Source: Streptococcus toyakuensis (GTDB lineage Bacteria > Bacillota > Bacilli > Lactobacillales > Streptococcaceae). Taken from it: DNA of 64,000 bases. The notes below the pieces were generated by a model. That model was not told where the DNA came from. It was given only the letters and a program-made list of their open reading frames with translations, and did not search any database. Below, piece by piece: positions 31,464-38,295 of this stretch (position 1 is the stretch's first letter; each line of letters opens with the position of its first letter). The position numbers and the translations under genes are program-made. The stretch spans positions 1,125,001 to 1,189,000 of the forward strand of contig NZ_AP024523.1 of NCBI RefSeq assembly GCF_024346585.1, written 5' to 3'.

Positions 31464-31568
31464 CTACTCCTTATCTTTTTTATCACATCGGTACTTCACT
31501 ATCTGACGGATAGTGAAAGATACAATCACAAATCCTGCTAGGATTATCAAACCAACATTTTCATCCAT
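31464..31568 (-). CDS. Small membrane peptide, 34 aa
   Basis: MDENVGLIILAGFVIVSFTI... then a basic tail RQIVKYRCDKKDKE: one membrane helix with a positively charged inside. Ribosome site is weak. Its end carries the ribosome site of the next gene. Confidence 0.55.
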   Translation of the reverse strand: MDENVGLIILAGFVIVSFTIRQIVKYRCDKKDKE

Positions 31569-31590
31569 TGCTTTTCACGGCAAATGATGG

Positions 31591-31638
31591 TACACTATCA
31601 AGTAGAGGTTGGGGCTTCTGCCCCTTTCTCTACTTTTT
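31591..31638 (+). terminator. Strong plus-strand terminator hairpin (with possible promoter just upstream)
   Basis: AGTAGAG...CTCTACT (31,601-31,607 / 31,628-31,634) enclosing GGGGC-TTCT-GCCCC, then T5. TTGCTT-N17-TACACT (31,568-31,596) directly before it could start a very short RNA. It may simply end transcription from the TIR-like gene. Confidence 0.6.
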
Positions 31639-31767
31639 GTTTTGAAGCTTACGTTTGTGTTCTAAGATTTGTTTGTGCCACAAACGTGCTTCTCTGACTA
31701 AGCCTAGTGCCAAGATGACGGTTGCAGTGTCCTTGGTTGCTAGGCTTTTTATGATGTGTTCCATCAT
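31630..31767 (-). CDS. Small phage protein, 45 aa
   Basis: MMEHIIKSLATKDTATVILA..., basic C-terminus. ATG 31,767 has AGGAGG at proper distance; a longer frame upstream is inside a tRNA-like segment. Function unknown. Confidence 0.68.
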   Translation of the reverse strand: MMEHIIKSLATKDTATVILALGLVREARLWHKQILEHKRKLQNKK

Positions 31768-31801
31768 TTGCCTTACCTCCTGTTTTATTTTGCTCTTAGA
31801 G

Positions 31802-31848
31802 CAACAACCTGCCAAGGATTCGAACCTTGGTGATACCAATCAGGCTAC
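31802..31848 (-). ncRNA. Truncated tRNA-like segment (D-like and T arms only)
   Basis: Minus strand CCAAGG-TTCGAAT-CCTTGG is a perfect T arm with canonical loop; TAGCCTGATTGGTA before it looks like a D arm. No anticodon arm and no matching acceptor. Lies between two small genes. Remnant or minimal structure. Confidence 0.45.
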
Positions 31849-32115
31849 ATTCATTTTATCAAGCATTCCTGCAAATGCTGCATCAAAACGAATGTCATCG
31901 ATTTCCTCTTGAGTGAAACCAGCATCAAGAAGGTAACGCTCTTGGCGTTCAATCTCCTCTGCTAACTCTGTCCATCCAAAAGCGAATTGACGGCAGTTAG
32001 TACAGAATGTTTCAAGTTGGCTGTAGAGGAAGTTTTCCTCGTAAGTACCTTGGATTAAAGTTTCCTTAGCTACTGCTTTAAAGATGTTGATTGCTTTCTC
32101 GTTTAATGTGTTCAT
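31840..32115 (-). CDS. First early gene after the switch, 91 aa, unknown
   Basis: Begins MNTLNEKAINIFKAVAKETL behind GGAGGG. Helical, with 'WTELAEEIERQERYLLDAGFTQEEIDDIRFDAAFAGML'. It is the first gene from the repressor-controlled leftward promoter. It has no helix-turn-helix, so it is not an obvious Cro. Confidence 0.78.
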   Translation of the reverse strand: MNTLNEKAINIFKAVAKETLIQGTYEENFLYSQLETFCTNCRQFAFGWTELAEEIERQERYLLDAGFTQEEIDDIRFDAAFAGMLDKMNVA

Positions 32116-32162
32116 GGTGTTTCCCTCCGGTTTGTTTTTGTTATTTCCTTAAGCTTGATTAT

Positions 32163-32261
32163 ATTATACTACGAATTAAATCGTACGTCAATACTTTTTT
32201 AGAATTTTTTCGTATTTTTTTCGAATTTTTTATTTACAAATACGAAAATAAACGTTATTAT
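32163..32261. promoter_or_regulatory. Genetic switch: divergent promoters with three repressor operators
   Basis: Leftward: TTGACG-N17-TATAAT (minus, 32,191-32,163). Rightward: TTTACA-N17-TATTAT (32,233-32,261). Operator-like words ACGAATTAAATCGT (32,171-32,184, between leftward -35 and -10), TCGTATTTTTTTCGA (32,210-32,224) and TACGAAAATAAACGTT (32,241-32,256, inside the repressor promoter) share the ACGAA/CGT halves. Confidence 0.8.
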
Positions 32262-32289
32262 ATAGTAAAAGACAAAAGGAGAAAAAAGA

Positions 32290-33105
32290 ATGGCCAGAGG
32301 ACGAGGAAAGTTAACTCCTCAAGATAAAGAGGATATGAAAGTCTTTTCCGCAAACCTTAATGCGATTTTGTCGGATAGAAATTGTAAGCAAGTTGAATTG
32401 TCCAGAGCGACAGGTATACCTGCTAGTACTTTAACAGGCTATGTAAAAGGAACTTCTTTGCCTATACCTGGAAATGTACAAAAGATAGCTGATTATTTTG
32501 GAGTATTGAAATCGACTTTAGACCCGAGGTTTGCAAGTGAAGATCCATCTATTGAAATTACTCCTACCACTTCCCCAATCCAATCCATCTACGACCAACT
32601 AGCACCGCCTAGACAAGGCAAAGTCCTGACTTTTGCCGAAAGGCAACTAGATGAGCAAAAAAACGAAGATAAAACGAAGGTAAACGAAGTATCGGAGAAA
32701 GTTATCGACTTGTACCAAGTTGAGGTTGTATCTGAGACGGCAGCAGCTTGTGGATTCAACTATGGATTCGGATACGACGATACAGACAGAGAGACTATAG
32801 AGGTTGACGAGCGACCACCACGCTACGATATTGCGACTAAAGTTAGCGGAGACTCCATGCAACCTGACTACCAAGACGGAGACATTCTCTATTTAGTAGA
32901 CAAAGGACTGACTACCTATAGTGGAGACCTAGCAGTTATCGCATACGGAGACCGTTCTTACTTTAAGAAGATATATACCGAAAACGGACGCTTACGCCTC
33001 GTATCGCTCAATGACAAGTACGAGGACATCATCCTAGACTTCCCACCAGCCGAAGACACACACATCAAGATCTATGCAGTTGTCGGGGTGTATAGAGGGG
33101 AATAG
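32290..33105 (+). CDS. CI/LexA-type phage repressor with S24 peptidase domain
   Basis: 271 aa. Residues 25-75 are an XRE helix-turn-helix ('LNAILSDRNCKQVELSRATGIPASTLTGYVKGTSLPIPGNVQKIADYFGV'). Residues 145-271 are the S24 domain: probable cleavage region 'AAACGFN', catalytic Ser in 'SGDSMQPDYQDGD', catalytic Lys in 'DRSYFKKIY'. It maintains lysogeny and should self-cleave after RecA activation, linking induction to DNA damage. Starts behind AAAAGGAG. Confidence 0.95.
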   Translation: MARGRGKLTPQDKEDMKVFSANLNAILSDRNCKQVELSRATGIPASTLTGYVKGTSLPIPGNVQKIADYFGVLKSTLDPRFASEDPSIEITPTTSPIQSIYDQLAPPRQGKVLTFAERQLDEQKNEDKTKVNEVSEKVIDLYQVEVVSETAAACGFNYGFGYDDTDRETIEVDERPPRYDIATKVSGDSMQPDYQDGDILYLVDKGLTTYSGDLAVIAYGDRSYFKKIYTENGRLRLVSLNDKYEDIILDFPPAEDTHIKIYAVVGVYRGE

Positions 33106-33115
33106 AACCAGCTGT

Positions 33116-33134
33116 TTTCCATTTTGGAAACAAC
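33116..33134. repeat. 19-bp palindromic motif next to the toxin promoter
   Basis: Reverse complement of the sequence at 23,860-23,878. It ends 3 bp before the -35 at 33,138, an operator-like place. A degenerate relative (CTATTCC-TATTTT-GGAAATAG) is at 33,866-33,885. Confidence 0.5.
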
Positions 33135-33137
33135 CAC

Positions 33138-33166
33138 TTGACAAAATTTTAAAAAAGAAGTACACT
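33138..33166 (+). promoter_or_regulatory. Promoter of the repeat-RNA/toxin unit
   Basis: TTGACA, exactly 17 bp, TACACT. Transcription would begin near 33,173, i.e. at or after the first ATG of the longest open frame, so translation must start further down at 33,291. Confidence 0.87.
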
Positions 33167-33172
33167 AATAAT

Positions 33173-33276
33173 GTCAAAAGCCTTGTTCGTCAAGGATACG
33201 ATACTTACTTATAAAGCCTTGTTCGTCAAGGACAAAACTGTCTGGTGTACTTCTAAGAGGTACACCTTATTTTATT
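33173..33276 (+). ncRNA. Candidate type III antitoxin RNA: two hairpin repeats plus terminator
   Basis: AAAGCCTTGTTCGTCAAGGA occurs at 33,177-33,196 and 33,213-33,232, a 36-nt period; each can fold as CCTTG-TTCGT-CAAGG. They are followed by a strong hairpin GGTGTAC...GTACACC (33,244-33,266, extendable by three pairs) and TTATTTTATT. Promoter, tandem repeats, leaky terminator and toxin gene is exactly the ToxIN/AbiQ arrangement. Only about 1.6 repeats are present, like CptIN/TenpIN-type loci with two. Confidence 0.65.
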
Positions 33277-33290
33277 ATCTGGAGCATTAT

Positions 33291-33725
33291 ATGAAATTTC
33301 AACAAGGCGAAGTTTATCTAATCAACTTCCCACAAAAAGGTGGGAATGAATTTTACGGAAAACACTACGCTATCATCTTAACAACTCCTGACAAAGCCGA
33401 TGGAACACTACTAGTAGCGCCTTTAACTGGTAAAAAATCAGGAAAGAAATATCGTGGTGGTATCACGATTGAAAATAATAAATATCAAAACACTCCTTCC
33501 AAGCCAAAAGCCTATGCTTATGTCCGAAAAATCCAAGAAATAGACAAACGGAAAATCGTCTATAAAACAAAGAAAAAGATTGATAGCGATGGACAAGTGA
33601 TGCTAGATGCAACAGGAAAAGAGTTATATGATAAAGTCTATAAACCAGCTTACAAACTAGATACAAACGACCATAAAAAACTACTAGACAAGATAAAAGA
33701 AGTTCTTGGGCTAGATTTATATTAA
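33291..33725 (+). CDS. MazF/PemK-like toxin following RNA repeats
   Basis: 144 aa from ATG 33,291 with GGAG 6 nt upstream. 'MKFQQGEVYLINFPQKGGNEFYGKHYAIILTTPDKADGTLLVAPLTGKKSG' matches the MazF/PemK SH3-like barrel opening (also the fold of ToxN); the C-terminal half is lysine-rich. No protein antitoxin gene is adjacent: upstream is the repressor, downstream an RNA-like unit. It is therefore either an orphan toxin or a type III system. The fold call is good, the mechanism inferred. Confidence 0.82.
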   Translation: MKFQQGEVYLINFPQKGGNEFYGKHYAIILTTPDKADGTLLVAPLTGKKSGKKYRGGITIENNKYQNTPSKPKAYAYVRKIQEIDKRKIVYKTKKKIDSDGQVMLDATGKELYDKVYKPAYKLDTNDHKKLLDKIKEVLGLDLY

Positions 33726-33733
33726 ATAAAAAA

Positions 33734-33855
33734 TTGACTTTTCTTAAAATTAGGGTTAGAATAGAATCATAAGGTCGCTTGACGACAAAATAGATGATAC
33801 TGTCCCAAGAGGACAATTCTAGCCCTGCTCTTATGAGTTGGGCTTTTAATTTTTT
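33734..33855 (+). ncRNA. Predicted small RNA downstream of the toxin
   Basis: TTGACT (33,734-33,739), 17 bp, TAGAAT (33,757-33,762), then about 85 nt with hairpins GTCG-CTTGA-CGAC and TGTCC-CAAGA-GGACA, ending in terminator AGCCC...GGGCT (33,821-33,844) and a U-rich tail. No coding frame. It contains CTTGACGA, complementary to TCGTCAAG of the upstream repeats. Confidence 0.6.
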
Positions 33856-33953
33856 ATTTAACATCTATTCCTATTTTGGAAATAGTTACGTAAAACGGAA
33901 ATAAAAAAATGTGCAATAACTGATCCACATTAAAAGCTGAGAGAGGTTTCATT

Positions 33954-34550
33954 ATGAATGAAGAACGCAAAGTTTTAGGTATTTTGGCTATTATTTTTGG
34001 AGCGATTGCTCTATTTGGGTCTTGGATGCCTATTATTAACAATCTATCTTTTGTTATTGCTATCTTAGCGCTTATATTGGGCTTGATAGGTCTAGCTATC
34101 AACAGAAAAAGGCCAAAAATGTTGGCTATCATCGGTACAGTCTTAGCAGTCGTATCAATGGTTATTGTTATCGCTACGCAATTGATGTATGCCCGTGCTT
34201 TGAATAACGCTGCTAAAAACGTTGAAGAAACTGTTAGCTCAGTAAGTTCTTCTATCGAATCATCACAAAAAGAAGAGGATGCTAAATTTAACTGGACAAA
34301 AGAACAGTTTGACGCTCTTCAGATGGGCGACATCATGAATTATGGAGCTGGTGGAACTAACTACGACGATATTGTTAGCGTTCATGGAGAACCAAATAAT
34401 ATAAACACTACTACTGTCAATGATCATGAAAGTAGAACAGTTTCATATTCTTCAGCAGGAACAAAAATCCGAAGCGTTACTTTGACATTTAGCAAACAAG
34501 AAAGTGGTGCTTATTTATTGACTGCTAAAGTCGGCATCGGATTGGAATAA
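33954..34550 (+). CDS. Membrane protein with C-terminal DUF3862/BLIP-like domain
   Basis: 198 aa. Two or three membrane helices lie in residues 7-75 ('VLGILAIIFGAIALFGSWMPIINNLSFVIAILALILGLIGLAI', 'MLAIIGTVLAVVSMVIVIATQL'); residues 105-198 resemble the small extracellular beta domain 'FDALQMGDIMNYGAGGTNYDDIVSVHGEPNN'. Proteins like this are common between repressor and integrase in streptococcal prophages and may act in superinfection exclusion or surface interaction (inference). Confidence 0.8.
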   Translation: MNEERKVLGILAIIFGAIALFGSWMPIINNLSFVIAILALILGLIGLAINRKRPKMLAIIGTVLAVVSMVIVIATQLMYARALNNAAKNVEETVSSVSSSIESSQKEEDAKFNWTKEQFDALQMGDIMNYGAGGTNYDDIVSVHGEPNNINTTTVNDHESRTVSYSSAGTKIRSVTLTFSKQESGAYLLTAKVGIGLE

Positions 34551-34657
34551 ATTTATTTTCATGATATAATTAAGTTACTTAGAGGCAAGCCCTCATAATT
34601 TTAGACTTTGAGCCTTTGCGCTCCAGGGGAAGTAACTTAACTGTTACTTCCCTTTTT
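34542..34657 (+). ncRNA. Promoter and terminated leader RNA ahead of the integrase
   Basis: TTGGAA (34,542-34,547), 17 bp, TATAAT (34,565-34,570), then about 80 nt with GAGG-CAAGC-CCTC and GAGC-CTTTGC-GCTC hairpins, ending in GGGAAGTAAC-TTAACT-GTTACTTCCC and T5. The 5' end of the RNA has GTTACTT, which could pair with AAGTAAC of the terminator and open it. Either a small RNA or an attenuator for int. Confidence 0.6.
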
Positions 34658-34670
34658 AAAAACTAAAAAT

Positions 34671-34751
34671 CCCCACGCTCTCCGACGGCCATCTTTGAGT
34701 GTGAGGATATCCTGTATAGTAAACGGCATTAAAAAGCCTGCTTTACTATAC
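34671..34751 (+). promoter_or_regulatory. Two inverted repeats in the integrase 5' region
   Basis: CCCCACGCTC/GAGTGTGAGG (34,671-34,706, imperfect) and a perfect 10-bp repeat GTATAGTAAA/TTTACTATAC (34,714-34,751). They could be integrase/excisionase sites or RNA structures between leader terminator and int. Confidence 0.5.
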
Positions 34752-34781
34752 CTATTTTATCAAGAAATGAGGTGAAAATCA

Positions 34782-35924
34782 ATGTGGGTAGAACAACATA
34801 AAAGCGGAAAAGTAAATTTTTTTGAGAGATATAAAAATCCTTACACCGAAAAATGGTCTAGAGTTTCAGTTCTCATGGAAAAAGATACTCCTCGCATCAG
34901 AAAAGAAGCTCAGAAACAACTTGAAATAAAGATAGCAAATATTCTGAGTGAACTAGAAAGCTCAGAAATGCTTTTTACGGAACTTTTCGACCAGTGGTGG
35001 TCATTCTATAAACAAGAGATTAAACGTTCTTCTATCGCTTCATTAAGCGGAAATATCAAAGAGATAAAAGATGACTTCGGAATTGGTATCAAAGTTTCTA
35101 AAATTGATCCAAAATATGTTCAATCATACCTAGATAAACTCGATTGCTCAAGGAATAAAAAAGAGCGAAATAAGTCCATGCTAAATCTTGCTTTTGATTA
35201 TGCAATAGACCTTGGCATTATTAAGGATAATCCAGCTAGGAGAGCTAAGCTTCCAAGAGTTCAAAAGACATTAGAAGATTGGAAAAAGGTAGGACAGAAA
35301 TATCTTGAAGAAGATGAAATCAAACTACTGCTTAAAGAGTTGTATCGTAGGCCAAGCACCTATCGAATCGGACTACTCTCTGAATTCATGAGCCTGAATG
35401 GTTGTCGTATTGGAGAAGCTGTGGGGATAGAGCCTCATAATGTTGATTATGAATCTAACACCCTGCAGCTTCACGGAACCTACGACCACACGAATGGATA
35501 TCAAAAAGGTGAAAAAACTTCACCAAAAACACTAGCATCCTATCGTGAAACCGTCATGACCACCCGTGAAAAAGAGATATTAGAAGAGATGGAGTTCATG
35601 AATGAACTGGAGAAGAATACCAATCCTCGCTATAAAGATATGGGCTTCATTTTCACCACAAAAAATGGAGTTCCTTTGCAAACAAACTCTTTTAATCTAG
35701 CTCTAAAGAAAGCTAATGAAAGACTTGAAACACCAATCCAGAAAAACCTTACTAGCCACATATTCCGTCACACGCTGGTAAGTCGACTTGCTGAAAACAA
35801 TGTACCTCTTAAAGCTATTATGGATCGTGTGGGGCACTCCGATGCAAAAACAACCACTCAAATATATACTCACATCACAAAACAAATGAAATCAACGGTA
35901 GCAGATGTCATGGAAAAGTATTAG
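34782..35924 (+). CDS. int: Tyrosine integrase
   Basis: 380 aa, starting behind GAGGTG. Residues 1-50 are an arm-binding AP2-like domain, 60-150 the SAM-like core-binding domain, and 170-375 the catalytic domain with Arg in 'SLNGCRIGEAVGI', 'HIFRHTLVSRLAENNVPLKAIMDRVGHSDAKTTTQIYTHIT' giving HxxR, H and the Tyr nucleophile. Integrates and excises the prophage at the HU gene end. Confidence 0.97.
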   Translation: MWVEQHKSGKVNFFERYKNPYTEKWSRVSVLMEKDTPRIRKEAQKQLEIKIANILSELESSEMLFTELFDQWWSFYKQEIKRSSIASLSGNIKEIKDDFGIGIKVSKIDPKYVQSYLDKLDCSRNKKERNKSMLNLAFDYAIDLGIIKDNPARRAKLPRVQKTLEDWKKVGQKYLEEDEIKLLLKELYRRPSTYRIGLLSEFMSLNGCRIGEAVGIEPHNVDYESNTLQLHGTYDHTNGYQKGEKTSPKTLASYRETVMTTREKEILEEMEFMNELEKNTNPRYKDMGFIFTTKNGVPLQTNSFNLALKKANERLETPIQKNLTSHIFRHTLVSRLAENNVPLKAIMDRVGHSDAKTTTQIYTHITKQMKSTVADVMEKY

Positions 35925-35926
35925 TC

Positions 35927-35949
35927 TATGCCCCAAAAATGCCCCAAAA
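35927..35949. repeat. TGCCCCAAAA repeats after int, near the right attachment site
   Basis: ATGCCCCAAAAATGCCCCAAAA follows the integrase stop. Paired GCCCC-A words are typical arm-type integrase sites at prophage ends. The core must lie between here and the HU terminator. Confidence 0.5.
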
Positions 35950-35957
35950 GCAAAAGA

Positions 35958-36000
35958 AAAGCCTGTCACACAAGCTCAAGTGCTTGATATGACAGGCTTT
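35958..36000. terminator. Bidirectional terminator between int and HU
   Basis: AAAGCCTGTCA / TGACAGGCTTT with an inner CAAGC/GCTTG pairing; U-rich on both strands. Probably the native HU terminator. Confidence 0.85.
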
Positions 36001-36011
36001 TTGAACGCCAA

Positions 36012-36287
36012 TTATTTAACAGCGTCTTTAAGAGCTTTACCAGCTTTGAATGCTGGTACTTTAGAAGCAGCAATTGTGATTTCTTTACCAGTTTGTGGGT
36101 TGCGACCTTTACGTGCAGCACGCTCACGAACTTCAAAGTTACCAAAACCGATCAATTGAACTTTTTCACCAGCTGCAAGGTAGTCAGCTACTGCTGAGAA
36201 TACAGCTTCAACTGCTGCTGCTGAGTCTTTCTTAGTCAATTCTGTAGCTTCTGCTACTTTAGCGATCAAATCTTGTTTGTTTGCCAT
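36012..36287 (-). CDS. hup: DNA-binding protein HU
   Basis: 91 aa. The signature '[21 protein letters not shown]' at residues 47-67 and overall length are exact for HU. A nucleoid protein essential in streptococci. Its 3' flank is the prophage insertion point and the coding sequence is intact. Confidence 0.97.
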   Translation of the reverse strand: MANKQDLIAKVAEATELTKKDSAAAVEAVFSAVADYLAAGEKVQLIGFGNFEVRERAARKGRNPQTGKEITIAASKVPAFKAGKALKDAVK

Positions 36288-36328
36288 GTTAATGATTCCT
36301 CCAATTTAATTTCTAATTAACAATTATA

Positions 36329-36357
36329 ATCATATCCTAAAATCCCTTTTAGGTCAA
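36329..36357 (-). promoter_or_regulatory. Promoter of the HU gene
   Basis: Minus strand TTGACC (36,352-36,357), 17 bp, TATGAT (36,329-36,334), followed by TTGGAGGAA before the ATG. Confidence 0.8.
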
Positions 36358-36394
36358 GTTAAAAACGCTATTTCTTCCCATTTTATTTATTTTT

Positions 36395-37234
36395 TTAAGA
36401 GTAGTAACGTACTAAAATAGCCCAAGCGTTCTCACCCGTGTGAGTTTGAATAATAGAGCCCGTTTCCAAAACTGAAATTGGCTTTTCAACATAAGCTTGT
36501 AAGCTTTCTTTCATCTCTTTGGCCCAATCAGCACTGCCAGAATATGAAATTCCAATCTCTGCTACAGAACGTTCAGAGAGCGACGTTATCAACTCATCTA
36601 ACCATTTTTTAAAAGTTTTAGCTCCACGACCTTTAACGATTGGCTGCAATTCATGGTCTTTCATCTGCATGACAACACGTATATTGAGAAGGGAGCTCAA
36701 CAATCCAGTTACACGGCCAATTCGTCCACCTTTGACAAGATTTTCCAAAGTAGAAACACCAATATAGAGTTCTGTGTGGTTTTTTACCTCTTCTATGCGA
36801 GTTAAAATTTCCTCCATATCTTTGCCTTCTTGTGCTAACTTCGCAGCCTCAACAACTTGGAATTTCAGGGCTTGGTCAGTGAAGGAACTATCAATAACTG
36901 TCACATCGGCAGTAGATAAGCTAGCACCTTGACGTGCCGCTTCTACAGTACCAGAAAGGGCATGAGACATATGAATAGCAAGAATCTGGCTACCATCCTT
37001 GCATAGTTCTTCAAAAACTTCAGCAAAGACACCTACAGGTGGCTGACTTGTTTTCGGAAGATTCTTACTTTCTTGCATCAACTGAAGAAATTTACCTTCT
37101 TCTTTCAAATCCGCATCAGAATAAACAACATTATCAATCATTACAGATAACGGAACAACAGTGATATCTAATTGTTTTACTAGTTCAGGTTCAATAGTAA
37201 CAGATGAATCGGTTACAATTTTAATTTTTGTCAT
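36395..37234 (-). CDS. DegV-family fatty-acid-binding protein
   Basis: 279 aa. '[18 protein letters not shown]' at the N-terminus, '[12 protein letters not shown]' near residue 90 and '[17 protein letters not shown]' near 170 define the DegV (EDD) fold, which holds a fatty acid for FakA-dependent phosphorylation. HU next to DegV is the usual order in mitis-group streptococci. Confidence 0.95.
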   Translation of the reverse strand: MTKIKIVTDSSVTIEPELVKQLDITVVPLSVMIDNVVYSDADLKEEGKFLQLMQESKNLPKTSQPPVGVFAEVFEELCKDGSQILAIHMSHALSGTVEAARQGASLSTADVTVIDSSFTDQALKFQVVEAAKLAQEGKDMEEILTRIEEVKNHTELYIGVSTLENLVKGGRIGRVTGLLSSLLNIRVVMQMKDHELQPIVKGRGAKTFKKWLDELITSLSERSVAEIGISYSGSADWAKEMKESLQAYVEKPISVLETGSIIQTHTGENAWAILVRYYS

Positions 37235-37374
37235 AGTATCAATCTTTCTATTTTAGGATTCAGATTGGTTTTCTTACTTTTAATTATATCAAAAAAAGAT
37301 TAAAAATCCTAATGGAGTCAATCAAATTTTCCTTAAAAATTTGATATAATCTACTTATAAGAAAAGAGGTCCCT

Positions 37375-38223
37375 ATGATTAAAAAAATTTATCCCATTTT
37401 AACCATCTTACTAGGTGCTGCTATTTATGCTTTTGGGCTAACTTATTTTGTAGTTCCCCATCATCTCTTTGAAGGAGGGGCGACGGGTATTACCCTCATC
37501 ACCTTTTATCTTTTTAAAATCCCTGTTTCTCTCATGAACCTGCTGATTAATATTCCCCTTTTCCTCCTAGCTTGGAAGATTTTTGGAGCAAAATCTCTCT
37601 ATTCTAGTTTACTAGGAACCTTAGCTTTGTCCGCCTGGTTAGCCTTTTTTGAACGTATTCCCCTTCATATTGATCTTCAAGGTGATTTACTGATCACAGC
37701 CCTTATAGCTGGGATTCTATTGGGAATCGGTCTTGGAATTATCTTTAATGCTGGAGGTACAACTGGCGGAACTGATATTCTAGCTCGTATTCTCAACAAA
37801 TACACTCATATATCTATGGGGAAACTGCTCTTTATCTTAGATTTTTGTATTCTCATGCTCATTCTCCTAATCTTCAAGGACTTGAGATTGGTTTCCTACA
37901 CGCTCTTATTTGATTTTATCGTTTCTCGTGTCATTGATTTGATTGGCGAAGGTGGCTATGCAGGTAAAGGATTTATGATTATCACAAAACGTCCTGACCA
38001 ACTTGCTAAGGCGATTAATGATGACCTAGGAAGAGGCGTTACTTTCATCTCAGGTCAAGGTTATTATAGTCGAGAAGATTTAAAAATCATTTACTGTATT
38101 GTCGGAAGAAATGAAATTGTGAAAATGAAGGAAATGATTCATCGAATCGATCCTCAAGCCTTTATAACCATTACAGAAGCCCATGAAATCCTTGGAGAAG
38201 GATTCACCTTTGAAAAAGAATAA
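37375..38223 (+). CDS. YitT-family membrane protein (DUF161 + DUF2179)
   Basis: 282 aa. Five to six membrane helices in residues 5-195 ('GGATGITLITFYLF', 'GIGLGIIFNAGGTTGGTDILARIL'), then the cytosolic DUF2179 domain 'GRGVTFISGQGYYSREDLKIIYCIVGRNEIVKMKEMIHRIDPQAFITITEAHEILGEGF'. Physiological function unknown. A TATAAT at about 37,345 and AGAGG precede the start. Confidence 0.93.
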   Translation: MIKKIYPILTILLGAAIYAFGLTYFVVPHHLFEGGATGITLITFYLFKIPVSLMNLLINIPLFLLAWKIFGAKSLYSSLLGTLALSAWLAFFERIPLHIDLQGDLLITALIAGILLGIGLGIIFNAGGTTGGTDILARILNKYTHISMGKLLFILDFCILMLILLIFKDLRLVSYTLLFDFIVSRVIDLIGEGGYAGKGFMIITKRPDQLAKAINDDLGRGVTFISGQGYYSREDLKIIYCIVGRNEIVKMKEMIHRIDPQAFITITEAHEILGEGFTFEKE

Positions 38224-38295
38224 AAAGAGGTAATGTACTGAATTGATTTCTTTTAGAATCTACAATAATAACGTGAAACAATGATAATTTCTCCA

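Larger units (their letters stand above)
1..35950. mobile_element. Temperate prophage with contractile tail (PBSX/EJ-1-like), left end outside window
   Basis: The segment holds in order baseplate, tail, head, terminase, late activator, replication/recombination, early regulators, CI-type repressor and integrase, which is a complete temperate-phage layout apart from fibre and lysis genes. Tail sheath, tail tube, baseplate J, DUF2577, DUF2634 and XkdP/XkdQ-like genes follow the order of B. subtilis PBSX, so the tail is contractile. The right border lies between the integrase stop and the HU terminator; the exact attachment core cannot be found because the other end is not in the window. No frame-broken essential gene was seen, so the prophage may be functional. 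Confidence 0.93.

Noticed and set aside
31601..31634. Independent small RNA at 31.6 kb
   Set aside because: The hairpin starts at the predicted transcription start, so it is more safely read as a terminator for plus-strand transcription; kept only as part of the general observation.
33171..33290. N-terminal extension of the toxin frame with two KALFVKD repeats
   Set aside because: The predicted transcription start falls at or after its ATG, it has no ribosome site, and a terminator lies inside it; the repeats are better read as RNA hairpins.
1..35950. CRISPR array
   Set aside because: No series of regularly spaced repeats was seen; the repeats found are pairs only.
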